Shown: one piece after another, positions 1 to 5,215 of the stretch
How the letters are laid out: the number at the start of each line of letters is the position of its first letter
Numbering within the stretch: the stretch's first letter is position 1
Source: a virus
IMG/VR virus record: IMGVR_UViG_3300045243_000085
Location: 1-30,055 of that record
DNA: 30,055 nt
Strand: one strand, 5' to 3'
Program-made: the position numbers and the translations under genes
The notes under the pieces: model-generated
The model's database searches: none
What the model saw: only the letters and a program-made list of their open reading frames with translations
What the model was told of the DNA's origin: nothing

Positions 1-78
1 TTTTTCATTCTCATTCCCTACGCCGGTAGCTAGGGCTAGGAGAGATTTGATTTTTTCGATTAGGGATTCTTTGGTCAT
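1..78 (-). CDS. DUF2786-like protein, N-terminal fragment (partial)
   Basis: Only the first 26 codons lie inside the window; the gene continues past base 1. The peptide begins MTKESLIEKIKSLLALATG and goes on with GNENEK. This resembles the start of the DUF2786 family (a KIxxLLALA helix followed by G-N-E-x-E), a family of unknown function common in phages and plasmids. A ribosome site GGAGAAG lies about 4 bases upstream of the ATG. The ATG shares an ATGA overlap with the stop of the preceding gene, so it is the most distal visible gene of the leftward operon. The family call rests on a short segment and is tentative. Confidence 0.55.
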   Translation of the reverse strand, partial: MTKESLIEKIKSLLALATGVGNENEK

Positions 79-212
79 TTTTCTTCTCCACAATATTTAC
101 ACTTTTGATATAACCTAAATAACATGGAACAGCAATTTTCGTAAACGTGGCCTTGTTCTTCACACCGTTTGCGCATCATTTCTTGTACTTGCCATTCATA
201 TAGTTGAGTCAT
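75..212 (-). CDS. 45-aa Cys-rich small protein (zinc-ribbon-like)
   Basis: A 45-residue protein starting MTQLYEWQVQEMM. It carries a Cys-Cys pair (GHVYENCCSM) in the middle and a CKYCGEEK tail, so a C-x2-C knuckle plus two more cysteines could bind one zinc ion. The start sits behind TAGGAGAA with good spacing. The ATG shares ATGA with the stop of the 63-aa gene upstream, and its own stop shares ATGA with the next gene, so it is embedded in a translationally coupled operon. Function is unknown; similar tiny CxxC proteins are frequent in phage early regions. Confidence 0.7.
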   Translation of the reverse strand: MTQLYEWQVQEMMRKRCEEQGHVYENCCSMLFRLYQKCKYCGEEK

Positions 213-400
213 CTTAATGTTCTCCTATAATCCATTAGTTTGGAGAGACGGGATTCCCAAAACTCAATTGCAATTTTGATTCGTTTGTTAGCTGGAGCAA
301 AATGTTGATTAGTTCTCAAGCCTGAAAGTGTATCAACAATTTGATCAATCTGTTTTTCGGTGGTGGAAATTTCTTGATCGAGGTCTTCACGTGTTGTCAT
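209..400 (-). CDS. 63-aa coiled-coil small protein
   Basis: A short, highly charged, predicted helical protein (MTTREDLDQEISTTEKQID at the start, WESRLSKLMDYRRTLR at the end). Heptad-like spacing of I/L residues suggests a coiled coil. It has no cysteines, membrane segment or enzymatic motif. The start codon lies in an ATGA overlap with the stop of the SNF2-type helicase gene, and its stop overlaps the next ATG in the same way. The tight coupling suggests co-expression with the helicase, possibly as a partner, but nothing in the sequence proves this. Confidence 0.7.
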   Translation of the reverse strand: MTTREDLDQEISTTEKQIDQIVDTLSGLRTNQHFAPANKRIKIAIEFWESRLSKLMDYRRTLR

Positions 401-1950
401 AACTTATTCCTCACTGTCTTTTCCGCCACTTCCCTTAAACTAGTGGCATCGTTTGTAAATTGCCATCCCTGAATGGTCTCGCCGAATATCTTACGAGTTG
501 ATTCCACCTTGTCATGAAACCATTCATCAACCGTGCCGTGTGCGATCATGTAATCTGCAATTACTGGTACTTCTGGATTAGGTCTTCCATCCCGATCGAA
601 TCTATCCTCAAATTGTGTTTCGTCGGCTATGTTCCATTGTCTTTCAAGGGCTAATATGTTGGAGCAACCAGATTTCTGCAATCCATCAACACCAGTACCG
701 CCGGCAATTTCATTGATAATCATTACGCGGTGTTCAAACTTCTGAAAGTCTTGAACTAATTGGAATTTGCGATATGCTGAGTCCTCACCACTTAGTTTTA
801 GCGGCTTATATTTCTGGAGGGCAAAGTAAAGAGTGTCGCGGACTGAGACATGCTGGATGCCTATGGCTATTTTTTCATCGGTATTCTCAAGAAATTCTTC
901 GATGTATTCCGTAGCCATTGGCACCTTAGCTATACCTGTTATTCTTCGCATTTTGACTAACCATCCGAGAATTTGCAATGAGGTCATTTTACTTAGCATT
1001 AGGTTGCTCATTAAGTCAATTTCTCGGTTGTAGCTATTCTTGATTAGTGGATCATCAATGTTTACAAACTGAAAATTCTTTGTGAGTGGTGGTAAATCTG
1101 GGTAGACATCTTTTTTCTCGCGCCGCAACACGTAGGGCTTGATTGCTTCCCTGAATCTATCTATTCTATACTCATTCAAACGTTTGCCGTCATTGCTTAA
1201 CCAATCCCGCTGGAATATTGCTTGTGATTGAAATAGATTTGGGTCCAATATATTTAGGGCTACAAAGTACTCACTGGCGCGGTTCTTGATTGGAGTTCCG
1301 CTCAGAAGTATTTTGTGTTTTATTTCTGCTGCTTGCAAGAATTTCAATAAGGCTATTGTCCTACTAGATGATGGGTCCTTAAACTTGTGGATTTCGTCAA
1401 CTATTACTAGTTTGATTCCAAGTGGTAGGAGTTTTTTCCATGTGCCATTTCTACCGAGGGTGTCCATGCTGATTAGGTAGGCATGGAAGCCTGCTGGGAT
1501 GATGCCCTGGGAGCCGAGGATGGGGAAAATTGCTAGCTGGCTGCTGTCGCGCCACGTATAGGTCTCTCTGATCCATTGGAACGTCGTAGCCGATGGGACC
1601 ACTATAAGGATAGGTAACAGGTCAGGCCGTGCGCGAGTCGCTAGGAGAGCCTGTACGGTCTTCCCTAGGGTCATGGCATCGGCTAGCAGACCATTGGCAT
1701 CATTATCAACTAAGAATTTAATGCCTTCAATTTGAAATGGTCGTGCCTGTTTCAATCCATCTAGCGATTGTACTTGTTTAAGTGCAACTAGATCGATCGA
1801 AATCCATTCTCCATGTCCACATACATAAGTACGGAATTTTAGCTTAATTTTACCTTCAATACCCTGGCGCCTCTCTAATGAGGCAAATCGAGATTCTTCA
1901 TATTGGAGTTTTTTAGCTGCGCCACAATGGCAGGTTTCAATAAGTTTCAT
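397..1950 (-). CDS. SNF2-family (superfamily 2) DNA helicase/ATPase
   Basis: A 517-residue SF2 ATPase of the SNF2/Rad54-like type found in many phages. Motif I is LLADAMTLGKTVQ (Lys97-Thr98), motif II VIVDEIHKF (about 183-190), motif III LLSGTPIKN (about 215-223). The C-terminal RecA lobe contains INEIAGGTGVDGLQ, ERQWN and a motif-VI-like RFDRDGR. Motif I reads D-A-M-T-L-G-K-T where most relatives have D-E-M-G-L-G-K-T. The N-terminus has CHC (7-9) and CGHG (44-47), which could form a small zinc site. Phage SNF2 proteins are thought to remodel or translocate on DNA during replication or recombination. The gene is coupled to both neighbours by ATGA overlaps. Confidence 0.93.
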   Translation of the reverse strand: MKLIETCHCGAAKKLQYEESRFASLERRQGIEGKIKLKFRTYVCGHGEWISIDLVALKQVQSLDGLKQARPFQIEGIKFLVDNDANGLLADAMTLGKTVQALLATRARPDLLPILIVVPSATTFQWIRETYTWRDSSQLAIFPILGSQGIIPAGFHAYLISMDTLGRNGTWKKLLPLGIKLVIVDEIHKFKDPSSSRTIALLKFLQAAEIKHKILLSGTPIKNRASEYFVALNILDPNLFQSQAIFQRDWLSNDGKRLNEYRIDRFREAIKPYVLRREKKDVYPDLPPLTKNFQFVNIDDPLIKNSYNREIDLMSNLMLSKMTSLQILGWLVKMRRITGIAKVPMATEYIEEFLENTDEKIAIGIQHVSVRDTLYFALQKYKPLKLSGEDSAYRKFQLVQDFQKFEHRVMIINEIAGGTGVDGLQKSGCSNILALERQWNIADETQFEDRFDRDGRPNPEVPVIADYMIAHGTVDEWFHDKVESTRKIFGETIQGWQFTNDATSLREVAEKTVRNKL

Positions 1951-2543
1951 TGTTTCCTCCCTTCACTTGCCTTAATCATTGTTTCAGCATGTTCCCTAGT
2001 CATCCCAGGTATTTTCATAAAGCCGTCAATTGCTTTTTCGCGTATTTGCATTTGCTTGAAAAATTGTTCTGCCGTATCCCTTAGTCCACCGGGATTTTGT
2101 ACCATCCAAGAACGAATCCACAACTCTCGATCCTTCAATACTTTCTGGCGCGGTAGTGTTTCTTTATCTCTCTGTTCCTCAACCAAATGTAATTTGTCCT
2201 TGTGCTTTTTCAATACCTCTTTAGATATCTTGTGCCGAATGACCGCTTCATGAGTTTGTTCAATGCAAGCCATTTGGCAATGAATGTAGACCGCGATGCA
2301 CTCAGGAGACATTTCATCCAACATCTTTTGATGACTGAGCTTGATTAATTGGAGATTGGATTCAAGCGAGTGCGACATGTCCGGGAATACACATGTACGT
2401 TCGATGTTAAGCAAGCGTACCTTTTCCTCAAGGGCTATCTTATCGTTGGTGAGTAAGTGGAGCTTATTTTCAAATAGACACTTATCACTACAATAATCAC
2501 CACGCCCTTCAAACTCAGCGTCACACCACTTACAATTGCGCAT
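1947..2543 (-). CDS. Zinc-finger / coiled-coil protein (198 aa)
   Basis: The first 23 residues contain CKWC and CSDKC, a four-cysteine zinc-finger-like head (MRNCKWCDAEF, then YCSDKCLFENK). A long charged helical region follows, with leucine/isoleucine repeats typical of coiled coil (about 30-120), and a C-terminal segment rich in R, K and E. No enzymatic motif is visible. The stop shares ATGA with the helicase start, and the 5' end overlaps the next upstream gene by 14 bases. A DNA-binding or scaffold role beside the helicase is plausible but inferred. Confidence 0.75.
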   Translation of the reverse strand: MRNCKWCDAEFEGRGDYCSDKCLFENKLHLLTNDKIALEEKVRLLNIERTCVFPDMSHSLESNLQLIKLSHQKMLDEMSPECIAVYIHCQMACIEQTHEAVIRHKISKEVLKKHKDKLHLVEEQRDKETLPRQKVLKDRELWIRSWMVQNPGGLRDTAEQFFKQMQIREKAIDGFMKIPGMTREHAETMIKASEGRKQ

Positions 2544-2670
2544 AGTAATTAGCTTTCTCCAATTGACTCAATTCCCATTGCAACATCTCAACCATTGCCA
2601 AATCAGCATATGTGTCAAGAGTCTTTCTATCGTTATACTTGACAAGTGTGCGAATGTTTTGAAGTGTCAT
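2530..2670 (-). CDS. 46-aa hypothetical small protein
   Basis: Starts MTLQNIRTLVKYNDRK and ends QLEKANYYAQL. It is helical and charged, without cysteines or membrane segment. It starts in an ATGA overlap with the 52-aa gene upstream, and its 3' end overlaps the zinc-finger gene by 14 bases, as expected for a compact phage operon. The support is position, coupling and operon continuity rather than homology. Function unknown. Confidence 0.55.
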   Translation of the reverse strand: MTLQNIRTLVKYNDRKTLDTYADLAMVEMLQWELSQLEKANYYAQL

Positions 2671-2825
2671 AACCGTACCTCATAACTATCGAGAATGTGA
2701 AACAAAGTGACTAGGAGTATGAAAAGTCTCTGTTGATCCTTTGATCTCATTATCATATCCGCAAAGGCCTGACCTAATTTGTTGGCTTCATTCTGATCTA
2801 CTGTTACTTTGTAGCCGTCGGTCAT
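2667..2825 (-). CDS. 52-aa hypothetical small protein
   Basis: Starts MTDGYKVTVDQNEANKLG and ends with a hydrophobic helix (LFILLVTLFHIL) followed by DSYEVRL. I place the start at the ATG at 2825 because it shares ATGA with the stop of the upstream zinc-ribbon gene. A GTG at 2861 would add 12 residues by reading into that upstream gene. The hydrophobic stretch is only about 12 residues, so membrane insertion is doubtful; it could be an amphipathic interface. Function unknown. Confidence 0.6.
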   Translation of the reverse strand: MTDGYKVTVDQNEANKLGQAFADMIMRSKDQQRLFILLVTLFHILDSYEVRL

Positions 2826-3013
2826 TTCAAATGCATTCCCTTCTTGATGCAATGTTTGCACATTGATACTTGTGCATCCTTACGTAAATTGGTGCCACAG
2901 TACTGACAACGCGGTTGCATGTACTCGGCGATGGTTTTTTTGCGGAGCTCGCCGGGCTCAGGGCGGCGGAGACCCGGTATCGAGCGCAGTTTATGCATGG
3001 ATAGGAGTGGCAT
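2822..3013 (-). CDS. Zinc-ribbon small protein, first gene of leftward operon
   Basis: A 63-residue basic protein (MPLLSMHKLRSIPGLRRPE at the start) with two C-x2-C knuckles, CQYC and CKHC, about 14 residues apart, which look like a single zinc ribbon. An open frame extends up to 3178, but a TTGACA/CATACT promoter lies inside that extension (3021-3049), and its predicted start point is immediately next to the ATG at 3013, so I use that start. There is no Shine-Dalgarno sequence, so the message may be leaderless. ATG at 2998 is an alternative. It could be a DNA-binding regulator, but this is inference. Confidence 0.55.
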   Translation of the reverse strand: MPLLSMHKLRSIPGLRRPEPGELRKKTIAEYMQPRCQYCGTNLRKDAQVSMCKHCIKKGMHLK

Positions 3014-3020
3014 GGATATG

Positions 3021-3049
3021 AGTATGCTACAGAATGTCAGGGATGTCAA
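3021..3049 (-). promoter_or_regulatory. Predicted sigma-70-type promoter for leftward operon
   Basis: On the minus strand, -35 TTGACA (3049-3044) is separated by 17 bases from -10 CATACT (3026-3021). Seven bases separate the -10 from the ATG at 3013, so the transcript would begin at or next to the start codon. The consensus -35 and spacing are good; the -10 matches 4 of 6. Confidence 0.5.
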
Positions 3050-3535
3050 ATGTTTATTTCCTTTGGTATGAGATGGATAGCGGCTATTTTCATTCAAGCC
3101 TCTGTATGGGTCATTTTCGATCGAATGGCCATGTATTAGCACCCTATTAGGGCTATGGGTAAGGGGCTTTAGAATCAACGCGGCTGTGGGCTAGTGGCGA
3201 GCGTGGGGCTTGACATAGACAGGGTGTGTATATTTTGACACGTAGGGGTTAAGTGTTTTTGGGGGTGAGGGTTAAGTCTTTTATTATTATATATATATAT
3301 ATATTTACTTAAAGAAACATACACTAGGTAAAAACTACCACTTTATCCATGCCCTATCGGTCGAAGATGACGGCTATAGAGGTACTCTCGCTATCTCTCT
3401 CATTCCATTCCATTTAACCTCATTTACTTATGATTATCTGTATCAAAAGTCTACCTCCAGTGTGCCTAGTCGTAGCTAGAACGTTTTAACCCTTGGCATG
3501 AGTGTCGGCCACTCAGGTTTTCACTATTTGTAAAT
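3050..3535. other. Gene-free AT-rich divergent control region, possible origin
   Basis: About 490 bases between the leftward and rightward arms contain no convincing gene. They hold an alternating TA tract (3288-3304), two direct repeats of GGGTTAAGT (3246-3254 and 3269-3277, 23 bases apart start to start), a G-rich patch between them, and one GGGGCTTGACA box (3205-3215). AT-rich DNA with short direct repeats between divergent transcription units is typical of phage control or replication-origin regions, but no known initiator gene or iteron family is recognised. Confidence 0.4.
3246..3277 (+). repeat. Pair of GGGTTAAGT direct repeats
   Basis: Two identical 9-mers at 3246-3254 and 3269-3277, separated by GTTTTTGGGGGTGA. 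Their starts are 23 bases apart, roughly two helical turns, so two protein molecules could bind on the same face of the DNA. They lie just upstream of the alternating TA tract. Operator or iteron function is a guess. Confidence 0.4.
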
Positions 3536-3643
3536 ATGGCAAAAATAATTGTTGACAAGGGGCTTGACCTAGTGTACTCTCAATTCGTGGCCCGCAGAAA
3601 TCGTTTAACCAAGGTTATCGATCGAGACCACAGAAAAGAGTAA
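3536..3643 (+). CDS. Possible 35-aa basic leader peptide (or 18 aa from GTG 3587)
   Basis: An open frame from ATG 3536 encodes 35 residues (MAKIIVDKGLDLVYSQF, then a basic tail ending DRDHRKE) and stops 4 bases before the ATG of the 154-aa gene. No ribosome site precedes ATG 3536. The promoter at 3552-3580 lies inside this frame; its predicted start point coincides with an in-frame GTG at 3587, which would give a leaderless 18-codon peptide with many Arg and Lys residues. Either form could couple translation to the downstream gene. The coding status is uncertain. Confidence 0.3.
   Translation: MAKIIVDKGLDLVYSQFVARRNRLTKVIDRDHRKE
3552..3580 (+). promoter_or_regulatory. Predicted promoter for the 154-aa gene
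   Basis: Consensus -35 TTGACA (3552-3557), 17-base spacer, -10 TACTCT (3575-3580). A GGGGCTTGACC box overlaps the spacer (3559-3569) and could be an operator. The predicted start falls around 3587, where a GTG opens the short frame leading into the 154-aa gene. Confidence 0.55.
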
Positions 3644-3647
3644 TGAA

Positions 3648-4112
3648 ATGGCAACACCAATCGTAGCACCAACCAATCAGAAGGTAGCAAAAAAGCGAGT
3701 ATTCGATCTCGACACTTTCGAAAAAAAGACCGTTGAGGTTAAGTACGATTCACCCATCCCATTCACCAAGGTTGACGATGTGATTGGACTTCCCGAAGAC
3801 AAATTGCTCAAGTATGTAAATAAGGGAGTCGAACGCGAAGCATGGCAAATTGCGCGCGCATCAATCGTTGGCGTTTCTCCAAAAGCCATCAACATCACAG
3901 TGAATGCATTCCGCCAGTACATGTTTCAGGATTTGGTTGAAACCAATGCCGAGGGCGACCAGACTCCTGAGAGTCGCAAAAAGCAAACGCAAGCAATCTA
4001 TGCGTTCATTCGATCAAATGAGCAGATTTTGAACAGTATGAAAGATGCTGCAAAGCGAGCCGCCGAAGCGAGCGAGGAAAATGACGATGACGGCGATGAT
4101 GATGACAAGTAA
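3648..4112 (+). CDS. 154-aa protein with acidic C-terminal tail, unknown function
   Basis: Starts MATPIVAPTNQKVAKKRVF, with a mixed alpha/beta-looking middle and a final tail of about 12 residues that is almost all E, N and D (EENDDDGDDDDK). Acidic tails of this kind occur in phage single-strand-binding proteins and DNA mimics, but no OB-fold motif is visible, so this is only a possibility. The start is the ATG after AAAAGAG. It is the only gene in its unit apart from the short leader frame, has its own promoter, and is followed by a hairpin terminator. This is consistent with a highly or separately expressed early protein. Confidence 0.75.
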   Translation: MATPIVAPTNQKVAKKRVFDLDTFEKKTVEVKYDSPIPFTKVDDVIGLPEDKLLKYVNKGVEREAWQIARASIVGVSPKAINITVNAFRQYMFQDLVETNAEGDQTPESRKKQTQAIYAFIRSNEQILNSMKDAAKRAAEASEENDDDGDDDDK

Positions 4113-4126
4113 TTGGACATGATGTC

Positions 4127-4163
4127 AAGCCCCAGGTGCGAGATTAGCTCAATCCTGGGGCTT
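4127..4163 (+). terminator. Hairpin terminator after the 154-aa gene
   Basis: A perfect 10-bp stem, AAGCCCCAGG (4127-4136) with CCTGGGGCTT (4154-4163), and a 17-base loop. Only a short, imperfect T run follows (TTCGTGTGTTT), so it may be partly leaky. Its left arm includes a reverse GGGGCTTGA box. Confidence 0.6.
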
Positions 4164-4184
4164 TCGTGTGTTTGAGGAGGAATT

Positions 4185-4253
4185 ATGTACGACAAGCTAA
4201 ACATTGGTGTCCTGGTCTTCGTAGCGTGCCTAGTTTGGATTTGGCTACACTAG
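4185..4253 (+). CDS. 22-aa single-span membrane microprotein
   Basis: The frame begins MYDKLNIGV and continues through a very hydrophobic stretch ending in VWIWLH, so nearly the whole peptide could be one membrane helix with a charged N-terminus. It has a strong ribosome site, GAGGAGG, ending 4 bases before the ATG, the best Shine-Dalgarno in this part of the window. It sits between two hairpins (4127-4163 and 4268-4299). Peptides of this type often act on membrane proteins or as holin-like or toxin peptides. The function here is unknown. Confidence 0.5.
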   Translation: MYDKLNIGVLVFVACLVWIWLH

Positions 4254-4267
4254 ATCGAACTGAGGGA

Positions 4268-4299
4268 AGGGGCTTGATTAGCTAGAATGTCAAGCCCCT
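4268..4299. terminator. Inverted-repeat hairpin between convergent genes
   Basis: AGGGGCTTGA (4268-4277) pairs perfectly with TCAAGCCCCT (4290-4299) across a 12-base loop. It lies between the microprotein reading right (ends 4253) and a gene reading left (ends 4320), the position expected for a bidirectional terminator. There is no T run on either side, so it may instead be a protein-binding dyad made from two GGGGCTTGA boxes. Confidence 0.5.
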
Positions 4300-4319
4300 G
4301 TGGGTGAATTGGATGTAAT

Positions 4320-4424
4320 CTAGCGTGGTGACTTTACTGATTGCGGAAACTTCCAGTCTTTAGGTTTTAAATGTGGGTATATCCAATACAACCAGTCAAT
4401 CAAGCGAAACTTGGTCATGTTCAT
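4320..4424 (-). CDS. 34-aa hypothetical peptide
   Basis: Starts MNMTKFRLIDWLYWIYPHL and ends KFPQSVKSPR: an aromatic-rich amphipathic N-terminal half and a basic Pro-containing tail. Its ATG shares ATGA with the stop of the upstream 54-aa gene, the main support for coding. It is the last gene of a two-gene leftward unit. Function unknown. Confidence 0.45.
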   Translation of the reverse strand: MNMTKFRLIDWLYWIYPHLKPKDWKFPQSVKSPR

Positions 4425-4585
4425 TGTATCTGCTCCAATGCTACTTGAGAGCGCAAATCAGTGAGAATCTTTGCGGCTTGTAAGTCTGCCTCATCTGCAT
4501 CACGCTCTGTTGTACTTGGTCCCCATTGGCAATGCCAGATTGCATGTGTTAAGAACACATAGACATCGAATTTCTTTTTACGCAT
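4421..4585 (-). CDS. 54-aa hypothetical protein
   Basis: Starts MRKKKFDVYVFLTHAIWHC, followed by an acidic helical C-terminal half (ERDADEADLQAAKIL). The open frame extends to 4735, but a promoter with TTGCTT and TATGCT (4592-4620) ends six bases before the ATG at 4585, so I take that start. This makes the message leaderless. No domain is recognised. Confidence 0.5.
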   Translation of the reverse strand: MRKKKFDVYVFLTHAIWHCQWGPSTTERDADEADLQAAKILTDLRSQVALEQIQ

Positions 4586-4591
4586 GCTAGA

Positions 4592-4620
4592 AGCATACGC
4601 GAGATTAGAAGTAAAAGCAA
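4592..4620 (-). promoter_or_regulatory. Predicted leaderless promoter for the 54-aa gene
   Basis: Minus strand: -35 TTGCTT (4620-4615), 17-base spacer, -10 TATGCT (4597-4592). Six bases then separate it from ATG 4585, so transcription would begin at or near the A of the start codon. It is divergent from the promoter at 4725-4753. Confidence 0.45.
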
Positions 4621-4724
4621 GAGAATAATTGTTACATGAGGTTACTTCCAATCGAGCGAAGCGAGAGTGAGACGGGTACTCCCCCAAACCCATTGGGTCC
4701 CATCTAGGGAGATAGGCATGTAGG

Positions 4725-4753
4725 ATGACGAACACTTATAAATTTTATATAAT
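4725..4753 (+). promoter_or_regulatory. Predicted promoter for the rightward small-gene operon
   Basis: A perfect TATAAT (4748-4753), a 17-base spacer and a -35-like ATGACG (4725-4730). This is the best -10 in the window and lies directly upstream of the long plus-strand gene series. Upstream, an ACCCA-T-TGGGT dyad (4688-4698) lies between this promoter and its divergent partner and could be an operator. Confidence 0.55.
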
Positions 4754-4759
4754 TTTTTT

Positions 4760-4858
4760 ATTTTAGGTTTACTTATTGGTTTAGCTATTGCTGGTTATGT
4801 TTATTGGGTTGGTTATTCACATGGTAGGCGAGATACAGAGGAGCCAAATCAATGGTAA
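4760..4858 (+). CDS. Possible 32-aa membrane peptide with ATT start
   Basis: The frame has no ATG, GTG or TTG but encodes a clear membrane helix: ILGLLIGLAIAGYVYWVG, followed by a polar tail with RRDTEEPNQW. The first usable codon after the promoter is ATT at 4760, exactly six bases after TATAAT, so a leaderless ATT start is conceivable (ATT is a rare known start codon, for example in infC). Its stop overlaps the ATG of the next gene by 7 bases and it contains that gene's GAGGAG site. The hydrophobic composition and overlap support coding; the start is unproven. Confidence 0.35.
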   Translation: MLGLLIGLAIAGYVYWVGYSHGRRDTEEPNQW

Positions 4859-5034
4859 AGTTAAGATGCTTAATGAATTGCCCAATTCATATGAGAGACC
4901 GCTTACTTGAAAAAATAGCTGACTGGTTATTTAACTTTTGGCATCCACGCGACACTCCAGATTCTAAATGGCGCCGTTTTTTGTGTGGGCTTGGTTATAA
5001 ATTGAAAATTTGGGTATATGAACATGATAAGTAG
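4852..5034 (+). CDS. 60-aa hypothetical protein
   Basis: Starts MVKLRCLMNCPIHMRDRLL; aromatic and basic (ADWLFNFWHPRD, then KWRRFLCG) with three cysteines but no clear knuckle. A good ribosome site GAGGAG lies 7 bases upstream of the ATG. It overlaps the putative membrane peptide before it and the zinc-finger gene after it. The W/F/R-rich composition suggests an amphipathic or membrane-surface protein. Function unknown. Confidence 0.55.
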   Translation: MVKLRCLMNCPIHMRDRLLEKIADWLFNFWHPRDTPDSKWRRFLCGLGYKLKIWVYEHDK

Positions 5035-5212
5035 ACAACGTAGATATCAACTTAGGCACAGTGAGAAAGGTTTATGTATACTTTGTTCAAGACCTAGTTC
5101 CTTTATCAACAAGAAGTATTGTGACCTTCATTTGCAGCGCGTTCGCGAAGCGAGGATTGACAAGGAGGGATTGACACCTAAATCATTGAAAGATAAAGGA
5201 AAAAAGCCTTGA
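5018..5212 (+). CDS. Small zinc-finger protein (64 aa)
   Basis: A basic protein starting MNMISRQRRYQLRHSEKG, followed by CILC and, after about 13 residues, CDLH, giving a C-x2-C...C-x2-H set able to hold one zinc. The C-terminus is Lys-rich (SLKDKGKKP). Similar 'RRYRLRxxGxCxxC' mini-proteins are common in phages and prophages but have no established role. The start overlaps the preceding stop by 17 bases; ATG 5024 is an alternative start. A nucleic-acid-binding role is plausible. Confidence 0.7.
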   Translation: MNMISRQRRYQLRHSEKGLCILCSRPSSFINKKYCDLHLQRVREARIDKEGLTPKSLKDKGKKP

Positions 5213-5215
5213 CTA

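Larger units (their letters stand above)
3205..4298. repeat. Dispersed GGGGCTTGA boxes (five copies)
   Basis: The 9-mer GGGGCTTGA occurs at 3205 (plus, followed by CA), 3559 (plus, followed by CC), 4269 (plus, followed by TT), and in reverse orientation at 4123-4133 and 4288-4298 (both TGTCAAGCCCC). All are within 1.1 kb around the control region. Three are arms of hairpins (4127-4163 and 4268-4299). The box with its final CA contains TTGACA, so some copies could serve as -35 elements. A related stem, GGGGCTTAG, forms the terminator at 18279. Confidence 0.55.

Noticed and set aside
1903-2253. 116-aa plus-strand frame over the helicase/zinc-finger junction
   Set aside because: Opposite the leftward operon, without ribosome site or recognisable domain; a shadow frame.
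3014-3178. N-terminal extension of the zinc-ribbon gene to ATG 3178 (118 aa)
   Set aside because: The extension has no ribosome site, is of low quality as protein, and contains a promoter whose start would lie at ATG 3013.
3281-3306. CRISPR-like or satellite repeat
   Set aside because: It is only an alternating TA tract; there are no regularly spaced repeat-spacer units anywhere in the window.
4655-4670. TCGAGCGAAGCGAGAG as a hairpin
   Set aside because: It reads like a mirror repeat and does not form a good inverted-repeat stem.
4586-4735. N-terminal extension of the 54-aa gene to 4735 (104 aa)
   Set aside because: The TTGCTT/TATGCT promoter lies inside the extension, and the extra residues look unlike a coding N-terminus.
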